64,000 nucleotides of DNA from Bacillus sp. NTK034 (GTDB lineage: Bacteria > Bacillota > Bacilli > Bacillales > Cytobacillaceae). The notes under the pieces were generated by a model. It ran no database searches. It had not been told where the DNA came from and worked only from the letters and a program-made list of their open reading frames with translations. This document shows, one piece after another, positions 16,553 through 25,341 of the stretch (its first letter is position 1; the number at the start of each line of letters is the position of its first letter). Position numbers and translations under genes: made by a program. The DNA lies in assembly GCF_017303275.1 (NCBI RefSeq), contig NZ_JAFKOJ010000003.1, positions 186,001 through 250,000 on the forward strand, read 5' to 3'.

Positions 16553-16711
16553 CTGAAACAGGCTGACTGGGAAGAGTTATCTGCACACTTAAAGCAGATG
16601 CTCGGGAGCATTAAATTCGGATCGATCACATTGGTCGTCCAGGATGGCAAAGTCATACAACTTGAGAAGAACGAAAAGGTTCGTCTTCAACCAAATAAGC
16701 GCGCTGACTAG
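16553..16711 (+). CDS. YezD-like small protein
   Basis: 52 residues if translation starts at CTG 16553: (M)KQADWEELSAHL, then 'GSITLVVQDGKVIQLEKNEK'. There is no ATG, GTG or TTG in frame near the strong RBS AAGGAGG (16537-16543), which is 9 bases upstream of the CTG. The sequence fits the YezD family as I remember it: about 55 residues with a conserved V-Q-DGKV-Q-EKNEK core and often found next to cysH or sulfur genes. Its biochemical role is not known to me. It is the first gene of the operon and is separated from cysH by a strong hairpin, so it may be made at a higher level than the reductase. Confidence 0.75.
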   Translation: MKQADWEELSAHLKQMLGSIKFGSITLVVQDGKVIQLEKNEKVRLQPNKRAD

Positions 16712-16721
16712 ACAAACTAGA

Positions 16722-16772
16722 GGCGGTTTTTCCTCCTGAAGGATTTTTTCAGGCGGAAAGACTGCCTTTTTT
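16722..16772 (+). terminator. Strong hairpin between yezD and cysH
   Basis: A 19-base stem (16722-16740 with 16748-16766, a few G-U or mismatched pairs), loop GGATTTT, then TTTTTT. It looks like an intrinsic terminator. As cysH has no obvious separate promoter behind it, partial read-through is likely. Confidence 0.8.
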
Positions 16773-16815
16773 GGTTGAGAAAAAATTTTCAAGAAAGTGA
16801 AAGGAGTACTGCAAG

Positions 16816-17532
16816 ATGAGCACTGCAGTGACATATGAAAATTGGAATCAGATCTCTAATGGATTCCCAATTGATGATAAATTAAAAGGCGCCCGCAAAG
16901 TATTGGAATGGGCATACGAAAATTATTCCGAAGACAAGATTGTCTATGCATCAAGTTTCGGGGCAGAAGCCATTGTGCTGATAGACTTAATCCAGGAAAT
17001 AAAACCTGATGCCCATATTGTCTTTTTGGACACCGGGCTTCACTTTCTTGAAACCTATGAATTGATAGATAAAATCGAGGCACGGTTTCCAAATTTGCGG
17101 ATCGAGCGGAAAGAACCTAAGCAGACACTGGACCAGCAAGCAGCAGAATACGGTTCGGCCCTTTGGAAAAGGGAACCCAATTCATGCTGTGAGATCCGCA
17201 AGGTGATCCCATTAAGAGAGGCTCTGACACCCAGACAGGCATGGATATCAGGGCTGCGGCGGGACCAATCCCCGACAAGAGCAAATACTCAATTCCTTAA
17301 TAAGGACGAAAAATTCAAGAATATCAAAATCTGCCCGCTGATTCACTGGACATGGGATGAAGTTTGGGCCTATATCAGGGAAAAAGACCTGCCGTACAAC
17401 AACCTGCATGACAAGGGATACCCAAGCATCGGCTGTTTTCCCTGTACACAGGCAGTCGATGAAAATGGCGATTCCCGTGCCGGACGATGGTCCGGGACGG
17501 GAAAAACGGAATGTGGCCTGCACACCAGCTAG
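16816..17532 (+). CDS. cysH: Phosphoadenylyl/adenylyl-sulfate reductase
   Basis: 238 residues. It reduces activated sulfate (PAPS or APS) to sulfite with thioredoxin. The PP-loop-like start 'IVYASSFGAEAIVLIDLI' (about 42) binds the nucleotide. 'SCCEIRK' (about 120) and 'GCFPCTQ' (about 213) give the CC...CxxC set of four cysteines that holds a 4Fe-4S cluster, as in Bacillus and plant-type enzymes. The catalytic cysteine is in 'KTECGLH' at the C-terminus. ATG 16816 follows AAAGGAG. It opens the cysH-cysP-sat-cysC-sumT-sirB-sirC series, the same order as in B. subtilis. Confidence 0.95.
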   Translation: MSTAVTYENWNQISNGFPIDDKLKGARKVLEWAYENYSEDKIVYASSFGAEAIVLIDLIQEIKPDAHIVFLDTGLHFLETYELIDKIEARFPNLRIERKEPKQTLDQQAAEYGSALWKREPNSCCEIRKVIPLREALTPRQAWISGLRRDQSPTRANTQFLNKDEKFKNIKICPLIHWTWDEVWAYIREKDLPYNNLHDKGYPSIGCFPCTQAVDENGDSRAGRWSGTGKTECGLHTS

Positions 17533-17547
17533 AGGGAGGATGATACC

Positions 17548-18612
17548 ATGCTAACGATTATAGCGGTCACACTCGGTTTATTTTTCGCCATGAATATCGG
17601 GGCAAGCGGAGCAGCAGCATCCATGGGGATCGCGTATGGTTCAGGCGTCCTAAAAAACCGCATGTTAGCTCTTGTTCTTTGCGGATTGGCCGTTTTCTTC
17701 GGAGCATGGCTGGGCGGAGGAGAAGTGGTAAAGACAATGGGAAGCGGTATTGTCCCTAAAGAGACCTTCACAGTTGCCATCGCGCTGATTGTGATTGCAT
17801 CAGCCGCATTATCGCTGTTTCTGGCAAATGTTTTCGGCATCCCGCTGTCCACCAGTGAGGTGACTGTCGGTTCTGTTGTTGGTGCCGGAATCGTCTACCA
17901 ATCCGTATTTGCCGGAAAGCTTGCCTGGATCGTCATGTTCTGGCTGCTTACTCCATTTGCCGCTTTTTTAATTGCCATAGCGGCAGCCGCTTTTTTAAAG
18001 AGAAACTTTATACAGAACCTGATTAAAAAGCCTAAGGCAACTCCGATTTTAGCCATACTCGTCATTTTTATGGGCGTGTTTGAAGCATTCTCGGCAGGCA
18101 TGAACAATGTTGCCAATGCAGTCGGCCCGCTTGTTGGTGCAGGTATTATGAGCACAGGAAGCGGGATCTTCTGGGGCGGCCTGTTTGTCGCTTTAGGAGC
18201 CATTTTACTGGGGAAAAAAGTACTCGAAACGAATGGCAAAAAGATTACAAAAATCCGTCTTGAAGAAGGGTGTGTCATTTCAGGAACAGGAGCAGGAATT
18301 GTTACGATTGCCTCCGTTTTTGGAATCCCTGTCCCTTTAACGCAAATCACTACTTCCTCCATCATCGGAATCGGATTTGTAAAGCAGGGACGATCAGTCT
18401 TCAAGAAGGACATCGTTGTTCAGCTATTAGTCGTTTGGGTGGTTTCACCAGTATTATCGATGGTCCTATCCTATACGCTTATCCAGCTGCTCATTGAACA
18501 AAATGTATATCCGGTGATTGCCATGGCCGGTGTGCTAATCTCCGTATTTGGAGTGAAATTCTTAATGAACCAGGCACCGGCTGCTGCAAGGCCGATAACT
18601 GGAAAAAAGTAA
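17548..18612 (+). CDS. cysP: Sulfate permease of the PiT family
   Basis: 354 residues with about ten membrane segments. It has the inverted-repeat layout of PiT phosphate/sulfate transporters: 'MNIGASGAAASMGIAYGSG' in the first half and 'SAGMNNVANAVGPLVGAG' (about 185) in the second, plus 'FGIPLSTSEVTVGSVVGAG' and 'FGIPVPLTQITTSSIIGIG' as paired repeats. The B. subtilis homologue imports sulfate, and position between cysH and sat supports the same role here. It begins 15 bases after cysH with an AGGGAGG RBS. Confidence 0.92.
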   Translation: MLTIIAVTLGLFFAMNIGASGAAASMGIAYGSGVLKNRMLALVLCGLAVFFGAWLGGGEVVKTMGSGIVPKETFTVAIALIVIASAALSLFLANVFGIPLSTSEVTVGSVVGAGIVYQSVFAGKLAWIVMFWLLTPFAAFLIAIAAAAFLKRNFIQNLIKKPKATPILAILVIFMGVFEAFSAGMNNVANAVGPLVGAGIMSTGSGIFWGGLFVALGAILLGKKVLETNGKKITKIRLEEGCVISGTGAGIVTIASVFGIPVPLTQITTSSIIGIGFVKQGRSVFKKDIVVQLLVVWVVSPVLSMVLSYTLIQLLIEQNVYPVIAMAGVLISVFGVKFLMNQAPAAARPITGKK

Positions 18613-18638
18613 ATCTGAAAAAGAAAGGTTGATGAAAA

Positions 18639-19784
18639 ATGGCTCTGCCGAAACCTCATGGAGGAAAATTAATTCAAAGCTATAATCCAAATTATGACCT
18701 GACAGGAATTGAAAAAGAAATTTTAATAGATGCCATCGCCCTGAGTGATCTGGAACTAATAGGTGTTGGCTTATTCAGTCCTCTTACAGGTTTCCTTGGA
18801 AAAGCAGACTATGAATCTGTTGTTGAAAAAATGAGATTAGCAGACGGAACCATTTGGTCCATTCCGGTCACACTGCCGGTATCAGCGGAAAAAGCTAAAG
18901 AGCTTGCAGCCGGTGAAAAGTTTAAGCTGGTTAACGAAGGTGAAGTGTATGGAGTCATCACTGTATCAGAATGGTATGAGCCTGACTTAAGCAAGGAAGC
19001 AAGTGAAGTCTATAAGACGGAAGAGCTGGCACACCCAGGAGTGAAAAGGCTTTTTGAACGCGGTCCGGTTTATGTTGCCGGCGAGGTTACGCTGATTAAA
19101 AAACCTGGTAAAGGCGTAGCAGAGGATGTATGGTTTGAGCCTAAAGAAACAAGGGCACTGTTTGAAGAAAAAGGCTGGAAAACAGTAGTTGGCTTCCAGA
19201 CAAGGAATCCTGTACACCGGGCACATGAATACATCCAAAAAGCAGCTTTGGAAACGGTGGATGGACTGTTTTTGAACCCGCTAGTGGGTGAAACAAAATC
19301 AGATGATATCCCTGCTGATGTCCGTCTTAAGAGCTACCGGGTTCTTCTGGAAAATTACTATCCAAAAGAGCGCACCCAGCTGGCTGTCTATCCCGCAGCC
19401 ATGAGATATGCGGGGCCGCGTGAAGCAATCTTCCATGCTATTGCAAGGAAAAACTTCGGCTGCACACACTTCATCGTCGGAAGAGACCATGCCGGTGTCG
19501 GCAATTATTATGGCACATACGATGCGCAGCATATTTTCAGCCATTTTACAGAAGAAGAGCTTGGCATTAAACCGCTGTTCTTTGAGCATAGCTTCTACTG
19601 CAATAAGTGCGAGGGCATGGCATCTGATAAAACCTGCCCTCACAGCAAAGAAGACCGCGTCATTCTTTCCGGCACAAAGGTAAGGGAAATGCTTCGGAAC
19701 GGGGAGCTGCCGCCTTCCACCTTCAGCCGAAAAGAGGTAGTCGAAGTATTAATTGAAGGCATGAGAGAAAAAGAAACGGTATAA
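18639..19784 (+). CDS. sat: Sulfate adenylyltransferase (ATP sulfurylase), assimilatory copy
   Basis: 381 residues. It makes APS from ATP and sulfate. Conserved blocks include '[18 protein letters not shown]' (about 186; the QTRN and HRAH nucleotide-binding motifs), '[13 protein letters not shown]' and '[19 protein letters not shown]' (about 280). Cysteines in '[16 protein letters not shown]' near 325 form a probable zinc site seen in bacterial monomeric enzymes. It starts 26 bases after cysP and precedes cysC by 12. A second copy, which shares these blocks almost unchanged, lies at 48041-49180 on the other strand. Confidence 0.95.
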   Translation: MALPKPHGGKLIQSYNPNYDLTGIEKEILIDAIALSDLELIGVGLFSPLTGFLGKADYESVVEKMRLADGTIWSIPVTLPVSAEKAKELAAGEKFKLVNEGEVYGVITVSEWYEPDLSKEASEVYKTEELAHPGVKRLFERGPVYVAGEVTLIKKPGKGVAEDVWFEPKETRALFEEKGWKTVVGFQTRNPVHRAHEYIQKAALETVDGLFLNPLVGETKSDDIPADVRLKSYRVLLENYYPKERTQLAVYPAAMRYAGPREAIFHAIARKNFGCTHFIVGRDHAGVGNYYGTYDAQHIFSHFTEEELGIKPLFFEHSFYCNKCEGMASDKTCPHSKEDRVILSGTKVREMLRNGELPPSTFSRKEVVEVLIEGMREKETV

Positions 19785-19796
19785 GGGGCGGTTATA

Positions 19797-20396
19797 ATGA
19801 CTAAGGCAACAAACATCACCTGGCATGACGCTGCGATTACGAAGGAAGACAGACGGGCACAGAACGGCCACGGAAGTGTGGTCCTTTGGTTCACCGGCCT
19901 TTCAGGCTCAGGCAAATCAACGATTGCTAATGCAGTATCCCACGAACTGTTTCGCCAGGGCATCAATGAATATGTACTGGACGGCGACAATGTCAGACAC
20001 GGCTTAAATAAAGATCTTGGCTTTTCAGAAGCCGACAGAAATGAAAATATCAGGCGCATTGGGGAAGTAGCGAAGCTGTTTGTGGACAGCGGCAAGATTG
20101 TCACAACTGCCTTTATCTCTCCATTCCGGTCGGACAGGGAAACGGTTAGGGCGCTGTTTGAAGAAGGAGAATTTATTGAAGTCTTCATCGACTGTCCGCT
20201 CGAAGAATGTGAACGGCGTGATCCAAAGCAATTATATGCCAAAGCCCGGCGCGGGGAAATTAAGGATTTTACAGGAATCGATTCCCCCTATGAAGCTCCT
20301 GAACAGCCTGAAATTACGGTCCGATCCGACCAGTACACAGTAGAAGAAGCAGTCGGGCAGATATTATCACATTTGCGTGAAAAGAATATCCTATAA
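19797..20396 (+). CDS. cysC: Adenylylsulfate kinase, assimilatory copy
   Basis: 199 residues. It phosphorylates APS to PAPS. The P-loop is '[16 protein letters not shown]' (about 32), the APS-binding loop '[21 protein letters not shown]' region follows at about 62, and '[19 protein letters not shown]' and '[16 protein letters not shown]' are the lid and C-terminal motifs. ATG 19797 has GGGGCGG as RBS. It is followed after 7 bases by a terminator-like hairpin, so expression of the downstream siroheme genes may be partly separate. Confidence 0.95.
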   Translation: MTKATNITWHDAAITKEDRRAQNGHGSVVLWFTGLSGSGKSTIANAVSHELFRQGINEYVLDGDNVRHGLNKDLGFSEADRNENIRRIGEVAKLFVDSGKIVTTAFISPFRSDRETVRALFEEGEFIEVFIDCPLEECERRDPKQLYAKARRGEIKDFTGIDSPYEAPEQPEITVRSDQYTVEEAVGQILSHLREKNIL

Positions 20397-20403
20397 AAAA
20401 CCG

Positions 20404-20434
20404 GGAGTCTCTTTCTAATTAGGAGACTCCTTTT
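20404..20434 (+). terminator. Intrinsic terminator after cysC
   Basis: GGAGTCTC (20404-20411) and GAGACTCC (20423-20430) form a perfect stem with an 11-base loop, followed by TTTT. The siroheme genes start 120 bases later and may be reached by read-through or by a separate promoter. Confidence 0.75.
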
Positions 20435-20554
20435 CTGAAAAAATAATTCCTACTATTTCACCCTGAAAAATGGTATTATAGAAAACAATTAGATTATTAG
20501 CTTAGGAAAAGCGTTAAAATGCATATATTAAAAGACATTACAGAAAGGGCGGTC

Positions 20555-21337
20555 ATGAGAATGACGGGAAAAGTTTTTTTAGTGGGTGCCGGTCCGGGAG
20601 ATCCTGAACTTATGACTCTAAAGGGAATGCGCTGCCTGGAGGAGGCGGATGTCGTTCTATATGATCGTCTCGTGAATCGGGAACTGTTAAATTATGCAAA
20701 AAAGGAAGCACAGCTTGTGTATTGCGGCAAGCTTCCCAATCACCACGTCATGAAGCAGGAAACCATCAATCATCTTCTTGTGAAATATGCAAAAAAAGGT
20801 TTGATGGTTTGCCGTCTAAAAGGCGGGGATCCATTTGTATTCGGCAGGGGCGGGGAAGAGGCAGAAGAGTGTGCCAATAATGATGTGCCATTTGAAATTG
20901 TGCCTGGAGTCACTGCAGGAATCGCGGCATCTGCTTATGCGGGGATTCCTGTAACACACCGTACCTTAAGCAAAAGTTTCGCTTTTGTCACTGGACATCA
21001 GGCCGGAAACGAAGAAGCCGAACACCAGTGGGCCCACCTGGCGCATGCAGTAGACACGATTTGTGTGTATATGGGTGTTTCCCACTTGCCTAATATTGTG
21101 AAAAATCTCATTCATAACGGAAAATCCGCTCAAACACCAATCGCACTCGTACACTGGGGAACTCTATCTGAACAGCGGACAGTTACGGGCACGCTTGCTA
21201 ATATTGAGAACAAAGTGAAAGAATCAAATATCACCAATCCAAGCATGATTGTCATTGGGGAAGTTGTAAAAATGCATCACAAAATTAACTGGTTCGAAGA
21301 GGAAATTGCGCCTCATCTGCCTGTGGTGCATGGATAG
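20555..21337 (+). CDS. sumT: Uroporphyrinogen-III C-methyltransferase
   Basis: About 260 residues. It methylates uroporphyrinogen III twice to give precorrin-2, the first step of siroheme synthesis, needed for sulfite reductase. The SAM-binding start 'GKVFLVGAGPGDPELMTLKG', 'LYDRLVN', 'RLKGGDPFVFGRGGEEAE' (about 85) and 'EIVPGVTAGIAASAYAGIPV' are standard for SUMT. The frame is open back to 20519, but ATG 20555 or ATG 20561 are the probable starts behind GAAAGGGCGG. It corresponds to ylnD in B. subtilis. Transcription continues to sirB. Confidence 0.93.
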   Translation: MRMTGKVFLVGAGPGDPELMTLKGMRCLEEADVVLYDRLVNRELLNYAKKEAQLVYCGKLPNHHVMKQETINHLLVKYAKKGLMVCRLKGGDPFVFGRGGEEAEECANNDVPFEIVPGVTAGIAASAYAGIPVTHRTLSKSFAFVTGHQAGNEEAEHQWAHLAHAVDTICVYMGVSHLPNIVKNLIHNGKSAQTPIALVHWGTLSEQRTVTGTLANIENKVKESNITNPSMIVIGEVVKMHHKINWFEEEIAPHLPVVHG

Positions 21338-21386
21338 TTTACGATTAAGCAGAATAAGAAAGTCCATCAAGGAAAGGAGCCGCCAA

Positions 21387-22139
21387 ATGAAAGCTGTCCT
21401 ATATATCGGCCATGGCACACGTTCTAAAAAAGGCGCTGCTGAAGCAAATCTTTTTATCGGGAGTGTCATGAAAAAGGTAGACGCTCCTATACAAAAGCTT
21501 TGTTTCCTTGAATTAACAGAGCCGGACATTGAGGCTGGATTTGAATACTGCGTCCAAGAAGGAGCAGCAGAAATTATGATTATGCCTCTATTTTTGCTGG
21601 CAGCGGGTCACATTAAGCAGGATATCCCTGAAGAGCTTGCCCCTTTAATAAAAAAATACCCGGCCATAACTGTAAGGATGGCAGATCCATTTGGCGTCCG
21701 GGACAGCATTCTTGACGCAATCGCAGAGCTTGCGGCAGATGACGGACAGCCAATCCGTTCTGATGATTCGATTTTAATTGTGGGAAGAGGAAGCAGTGAC
21801 CCTTCTATTCTTAAATCCTTTGACTCAATCAAAAGGGGAATCAGCCGCCGGCTTGGTGTAAGGAATGTGCAAGTCTGCTATTTGGCAGCTGCTTCGCCGA
21901 CCTTCAAGGATGGACTTGATTCCATTTGCAATGAGGACAGCGGGAGGGTCATCGTCATACCCTATCTATTATTCTCGGGGCTTTTATTAAGTGAGGTAGT
22001 AAGAGAGGTCAATAAGAAAGTCAAAGCAGGATTCTCTGTGAACCTTACTGATACACTAGGAAGACATGTGGCCATCCAGAATCTAGTCGCAGAAAAAGCG
22101 AATGGAGAGGTGTATGTGAATGCAGCCGTTATTCATTAA
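21387..22139 (+). CDS. sirB: Sirohydrochlorin ferrochelatase
   Basis: 250 residues from ATG 21387, which follows GGAAAGGAG at the right distance; the open frame back to 21306 overlaps sumT and is unlikely to be translated. 'LYIGHGTRSKKGAAEA' holds the catalytic histidine of CbiX/SirB chelatases, and 'IMPLFLLAAGHIKQDIPEEL' (about 70) the second metal-binding histidine. The sequence then repeats the fold in a second half (about 125-250), as in SirB proteins with two CbiX domains. It inserts iron into sirohydrochlorin. Its last 20 bases overlap sirC. Confidence 0.92.
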   Translation: MKAVLYIGHGTRSKKGAAEANLFIGSVMKKVDAPIQKLCFLELTEPDIEAGFEYCVQEGAAEIMIMPLFLLAAGHIKQDIPEELAPLIKKYPAITVRMADPFGVRDSILDAIAELAADDGQPIRSDDSILIVGRGSSDPSILKSFDSIKRGISRRLGVRNVQVCYLAAASPTFKDGLDSICNEDSGRVIVIPYLLFSGLLLSEVVREVNKKVKAGFSVNLTDTLGRHVAIQNLVAEKANGEVYVNAAVIH

Positions 22140-22728
22140 TTTGACCAACAAGAAGATCGTTATTGCAGGGGGCGGCAGAATTGCCTCTCGAAAAGCGAAA
22201 ACCCTTGATGGAGAACGGGCCCATATCACTTTTGTTGCTCCTGATTTTACAGACGATATCATTCGTCTTGCCCATCAAAGAGGGTATGAGCTCATTCAGC
22301 GGGAAGCGAAGCCTGAGGATTTTAAAGATGCTTTTTTATCGATTCTGGCCACAAATATCCGTGAAACCAACCAGCAGCTGGCGAGGTCACTGGATTCATG
22401 TCAGCTTGTCTGTGTTGTCGATGAAGCAGGAGACGGAAATGTCATCTTTCCGGCAGCTGTCAGGCGCGGAGCGCTTCAAATCGCTGTCACCTCGAATGGC
22501 GCAAGCCCCAAGCTGACCCGGATGATAAAAAAGCAGCTGGATGAACAATTTGATGAAAGCTGGACGGGATATTCAGAATTTCTGGCAAAATGCCGTGAAC
22601 ATATTAAAAAACTTTCTATCCACTCAGCTGAGAAAAATGAGCTTCTCGCCGAATTGCTGGATGACCGCTATCGCCTGTCTGAGGAAGAGCGGGAAAGTAA
22701 ATGGGCATTTCTGTCCTCATTAAAATAA
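22120..22728 (+). CDS. sirC: Precorrin-2 dehydrogenase
   Basis: 202 residues. An NAD-binding Rossmann start 'KKIVIAGGGRIASRKAKTL' (about 10), then 'ILATNIRETNQQLARSLDS' and 'VIFPAAVRRGALQIAVTSNG' (about 108), matches the SirC/Met8/CysG N-terminal family. It oxidises precorrin-2 to sirohydrochlorin, between SumT and SirB in the pathway. ATG 22120 lies inside the end of sirB, preceded by GGAGAGGTG. A strong terminator closes the operon 11 bases after the stop. Confidence 0.93.
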   Translation: MQPLFINLTNKKIVIAGGGRIASRKAKTLDGERAHITFVAPDFTDDIIRLAHQRGYELIQREAKPEDFKDAFLSILATNIRETNQQLARSLDSCQLVCVVDEAGDGNVIFPAAVRRGALQIAVTSNGASPKLTRMIKKQLDEQFDESWTGYSEFLAKCREHIKKLSIHSAEKNELLAELLDDRYRLSEEERESKWAFLSSLK

Positions 22729-22738
22729 TCAACTTCTC

Positions 22739-22768
22739 AACCGTGTCCTCACACACGGTTTTTTTTTG
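22739..22768 (+). terminator. Intrinsic terminator of the sulfur/siroheme operon
   Basis: AACCGTGT (22739-22746) pairs perfectly with ACACGGTT (22753-22760) around a 6-base loop, followed by nine T residues. Confidence 0.9.
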
Positions 22769-22772
22769 TTTA

Positions 22773-22788
22773 TTGTGCAAATCCACTA
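22773..22788. promoter_or_regulatory. Candidate CdaR operator upstream of its own gene
   Basis: TTGTGCAAATCCACTA shares its first 10 bases and the CAC at positions 12-14 with the perfect palindrome at 23931-23946, just downstream of the same regulator gene. It lies about 40 bases before the regulator start. Confidence 0.5.
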
Positions 22789-22829
22789 TGGTACATTGAT
22801 AGTAACAATACAGGAAGGCGGCGGGGAAT

Positions 22830-23930
22830 GTGCATTTTTTATCCCATGAACTCGCACAGGGAATAGTGGAGCGGACTATGAAAATCCTGAGCAAAAACAT
22901 AAATGTTATGAACGAAGAAGGCGTTATTATCGGTTCAGGTGAAAAGGAAAGGATCAATCAGGTTCATGATGGAGCTCTGCTGGTCCTGAAAAAAGGGGAA
23001 AGTGTGGAGATTGATGAAAGAAGTGCCGCCGAGCTTAAAGGGGCCAGGCCTGGAATCAATCTGCCCATCCGTTTTCATAATCAAATTATTGGTGTAGTCG
23101 GCATAACGGGGGAACCTGAGCAAATCCGGAATTTCGCAGAGCTTGTTAAAATGGCAGCAGAACTGGTTTTGGAGCAATCATTTCTGCTGGAGAGAGTACA
23201 ATGGAAGCAGCGCCTCCAAAGTGAGATAGTGAACCTCCTTATTTCAGAAGAACCCTTAAATGAAGCGTGGTTAGAAGAGAGAGCCGGCTTCCTGGGGTAT
23301 GACCTGAAAATCCCGAGAACCGTGATTGTGCTCAAGCTGCACGAAGACCTTGGAACCATGAATCAAAAGCTGATAAATGACATTCATTTTGAATTGGGAA
23401 AACAGGATTTAACAGGGGTTACGTTCAATAATGAAATTGTCATATTAAAAGCAGGGGAGACCTCAGAACAAACCGCTGCTTTAACGAGGATTGCAGGCCT
23501 TTCAAAGAGGAAAGCAGCAGTTGCTAGTGGCAGCAAATCGGAGAACATAAGCGGCTTGAAGTCCTCCTACCGGCATGCGCAGCAGCTGACTGTCCTTGGC
23601 CCAAAGATTAATCGTGACGCCGATTATTACAGTTATGAAGAATACTGGCTGGAAATTAAGCTATCCATGCTCTCCAAAAAGGAGGAACATACATTTTCAT
23701 ACTATGACCGGCTCCTTGTCCAGGATAAAAAAGGGGAACTGGCACATACGCTTGATGTTTTTATAAGAGAAGGAGGAGATCTTGGCAAAATAGCGGATCA
23801 CTTATTTATCCATCGCAATACCCTGAGATACCGTCTGGATAAGATAACAGAACTTACTGGAAAAGACCCGCGTAATGTGAAGATGCTATTCGAACTTTAT
23901 GTGGCAAAATTAGTAAACGACCTACAGTAA
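22830..23930 (+). CDS. CdaR-family regulator of glycerate/sugar-acid use
   Basis: 366 residues. The N-terminal diacid-recognition domain (about 1-130, 'LSHELAQGIVERTMKILSK', 'IGVVGITGEPEQIRNFAELV') and the C-terminal PucR-type helix-turn-helix ('FIREGGDLGKIADHLFIHRN', 'TLRYRLDKITELTG') identify CdaR/SdaR. These activators respond to glycerate, glucarate or related acids. GTG 22830 is chosen because GGCGGGG lies 5-12 bases upstream. The permease and glycerate kinase genes follow directly, so glycerate is the probable inducer. Matching operator-like sequences flank the gene on both sides. Confidence 0.9.
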   Translation: MHFLSHELAQGIVERTMKILSKNINVMNEEGVIIGSGEKERINQVHDGALLVLKKGESVEIDERSAAELKGARPGINLPIRFHNQIIGVVGITGEPEQIRNFAELVKMAAELVLEQSFLLERVQWKQRLQSEIVNLLISEEPLNEAWLEERAGFLGYDLKIPRTVIVLKLHEDLGTMNQKLINDIHFELGKQDLTGVTFNNEIVILKAGETSEQTAALTRIAGLSKRKAAVASGSKSENISGLKSSYRHAQQLTVLGPKINRDADYYSYEEYWLEIKLSMLSKKEEHTFSYYDRLLVQDKKGELAHTLDVFIREGGDLGKIADHLFIHRNTLRYRLDKITELTGKDPRNVKMLFELYVAKLVNDLQ

Positions 23931-23946
23931 TTGTGCAAATGCACAA
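23931..23946. promoter_or_regulatory. Perfect palindrome, candidate CdaR operator
   Basis: TTGTGCAAATGCACAA is a perfect 7+2+7 palindrome that begins at the first base after the regulator stop codon and lies 105 bases before the permease start. The related site at 22773-22788 supports a shared regulator. Confidence 0.6.
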
Positions 23947-24000
23947 TTAATAGAGAGATCTATTCGTTTTTTTCATCATCATTCACGATGTAATAGAAAA

Positions 24001-24076
24001 GGCAAACGCTTACAATAGATTCATAAGCAAATCATCAGGGGAGGGCTAAATGTGGATGTAACTGTAAGCGCTTTAG
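24001..24076. promoter_or_regulatory. Two cre-like sites at the permease start
   Basis: The complement of 24001-24014 (TGTAAGCGTTTGCC) and the plus strand at 24063-24076 (TGTAAGCGCTTTAG) each match 12 of 14 positions of the cre consensus. One is upstream of the RBS and the other within the first codons. CcpA repression of glycerate use is likely. Confidence 0.45.
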
Positions 24077-25320
24077 GAGCAATAACAGCCTTAGTCATTG
24101 CCATACTATTAATCTTGAAAAAAGTTCCGCCTGCTTATGGAATGGTTGCAGGTGCTTTAATAGGCGGCTTAGTCGGAGGAGCAGATATTGCAAGCACTGT
24201 TAATTTAATGATGGAAGGAGCAAAAGGCATCATACCGGCGGTGCTCAGAATCCTGGCTGCCGGTATTTTGGCAGGTGTGCTGATTGAATCTGGTGCGGCT
24301 TCCTCGATTGCCGAAACAATAGTAAAAAAGCTGGGAGAAACCCGAGCGCTTCTAGCCTTAGCGGTGGCAACAATGATCCTGACAACGGTCGGTGTATTTG
24401 TTGATGTGGCAGTCATTACCGTATCACCCATTGCCTTAGCTATCGCGAAACGGGCAAAGCTTTCCAAAACAGCCATTTTGCTGGCGATGATTGGCGGAGG
24501 GAAAGCAGGGAACATCATGTCACCCAATCCAAATGCCATTGCAGCATCAGACGCATTCGGTGTTCCGCTTACTTCAGTTATGGCTGCTGGAATCATCCCG
24601 GCCATATTCGGACTTGCTGTTACCTATTTCATGGCAAAGAAACTTGTAAATAAGGGTTCTGCTATTTCAAATGATGATGTGGAAGTGAACAGCCATACAA
24701 AGCTTCCACTATTTATTACAGCCATGATTGCGCCGCTGGTTACCATTATATTATTGGCGCTTCGCCCATTATTTGATATTAATATTGATCCGATGGTGGC
24801 ACTTCCAGCCGGGGGAATTATCGGGGCGATTGCGATGAAGAAGACAAGGAAAATCAATGAGTATGCTATTTCCGGTTTAAACAAGATGTCAGGCGTTGCC
24901 ATTATGCTTCTTGGAACAGGAACCCTGGCTGGGATCATAGCAAACTCAAGCTTAAAAGATGTGATCATTAATGGATTAACCTCTTCAGGTCTTCCAGCCT
25001 ATCTGCTGGCGCCTGTCTCTGGTATTTTTATGTCTGCTGCTACGGCATCTACTACTGCAGGTACAGCAGTGGCAAGCGGTGTGTTTGGCAGTACAATTTT
25101 AGGATTAGGAGTATCAGCTCTTGCAGGCGCTGCCATGATCCATGCGGGAGCAACCGTACTGGATCATTTGCCTCACGGAAGCTTTTTCCACGCAACGGCA
25201 GGAAGTGTCAATATGGATATTAAAGAGCGCTTGAAGCTGATGCCATATGAATCGCTTATCGGATTAACTCTTGCAGTCATCTCTACACTTATTTTTGGAG
25301 TCTTTAAGCTTTTTGGCTAA
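24052..25320 (+). CDS. GntP-family permease, probably for glycerate
   Basis: 422 residues with about 12 membrane segments. 'VPPAYGMVAGALIGGLVGG', 'IGGGKAGNIMSPNPNAIAAS' (about 146) and 'SGIFMSAATASTTAGTAVAS' (about 324) are typical of the gluconate:H+ symporter family. The GTG start at 24052 is preceded by GGGGAGGG; the ATG two bases earlier runs into a stop. With a CdaR regulator before it and glycerate kinase 21 bases behind it, glycerate is the best-supported substrate, with other sugar acids possible. Confidence 0.87.
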   Translation: MDVTVSALGAITALVIAILLILKKVPPAYGMVAGALIGGLVGGADIASTVNLMMEGAKGIIPAVLRILAAGILAGVLIESGAASSIAETIVKKLGETRALLALAVATMILTTVGVFVDVAVITVSPIALAIAKRAKLSKTAILLAMIGGGKAGNIMSPNPNAIAASDAFGVPLTSVMAAGIIPAIFGLAVTYFMAKKLVNKGSAISNDDVEVNSHTKLPLFITAMIAPLVTIILLALRPLFDINIDPMVALPAGGIIGAIAMKKTRKINEYAISGLNKMSGVAIMLLGTGTLAGIIANSSLKDVIINGLTSSGLPAYLLAPVSGIFMSAATASTTAGTAVASGVFGSTILGLGVSALAGAAMIHAGATVLDHLPHGSFFHATAGSVNMDIKERLKLMPYESLIGLTLAVISTLIFGVFKLFG

Positions 25321-25341
25321 TAGAAAGGGAGAGGATCAAAT

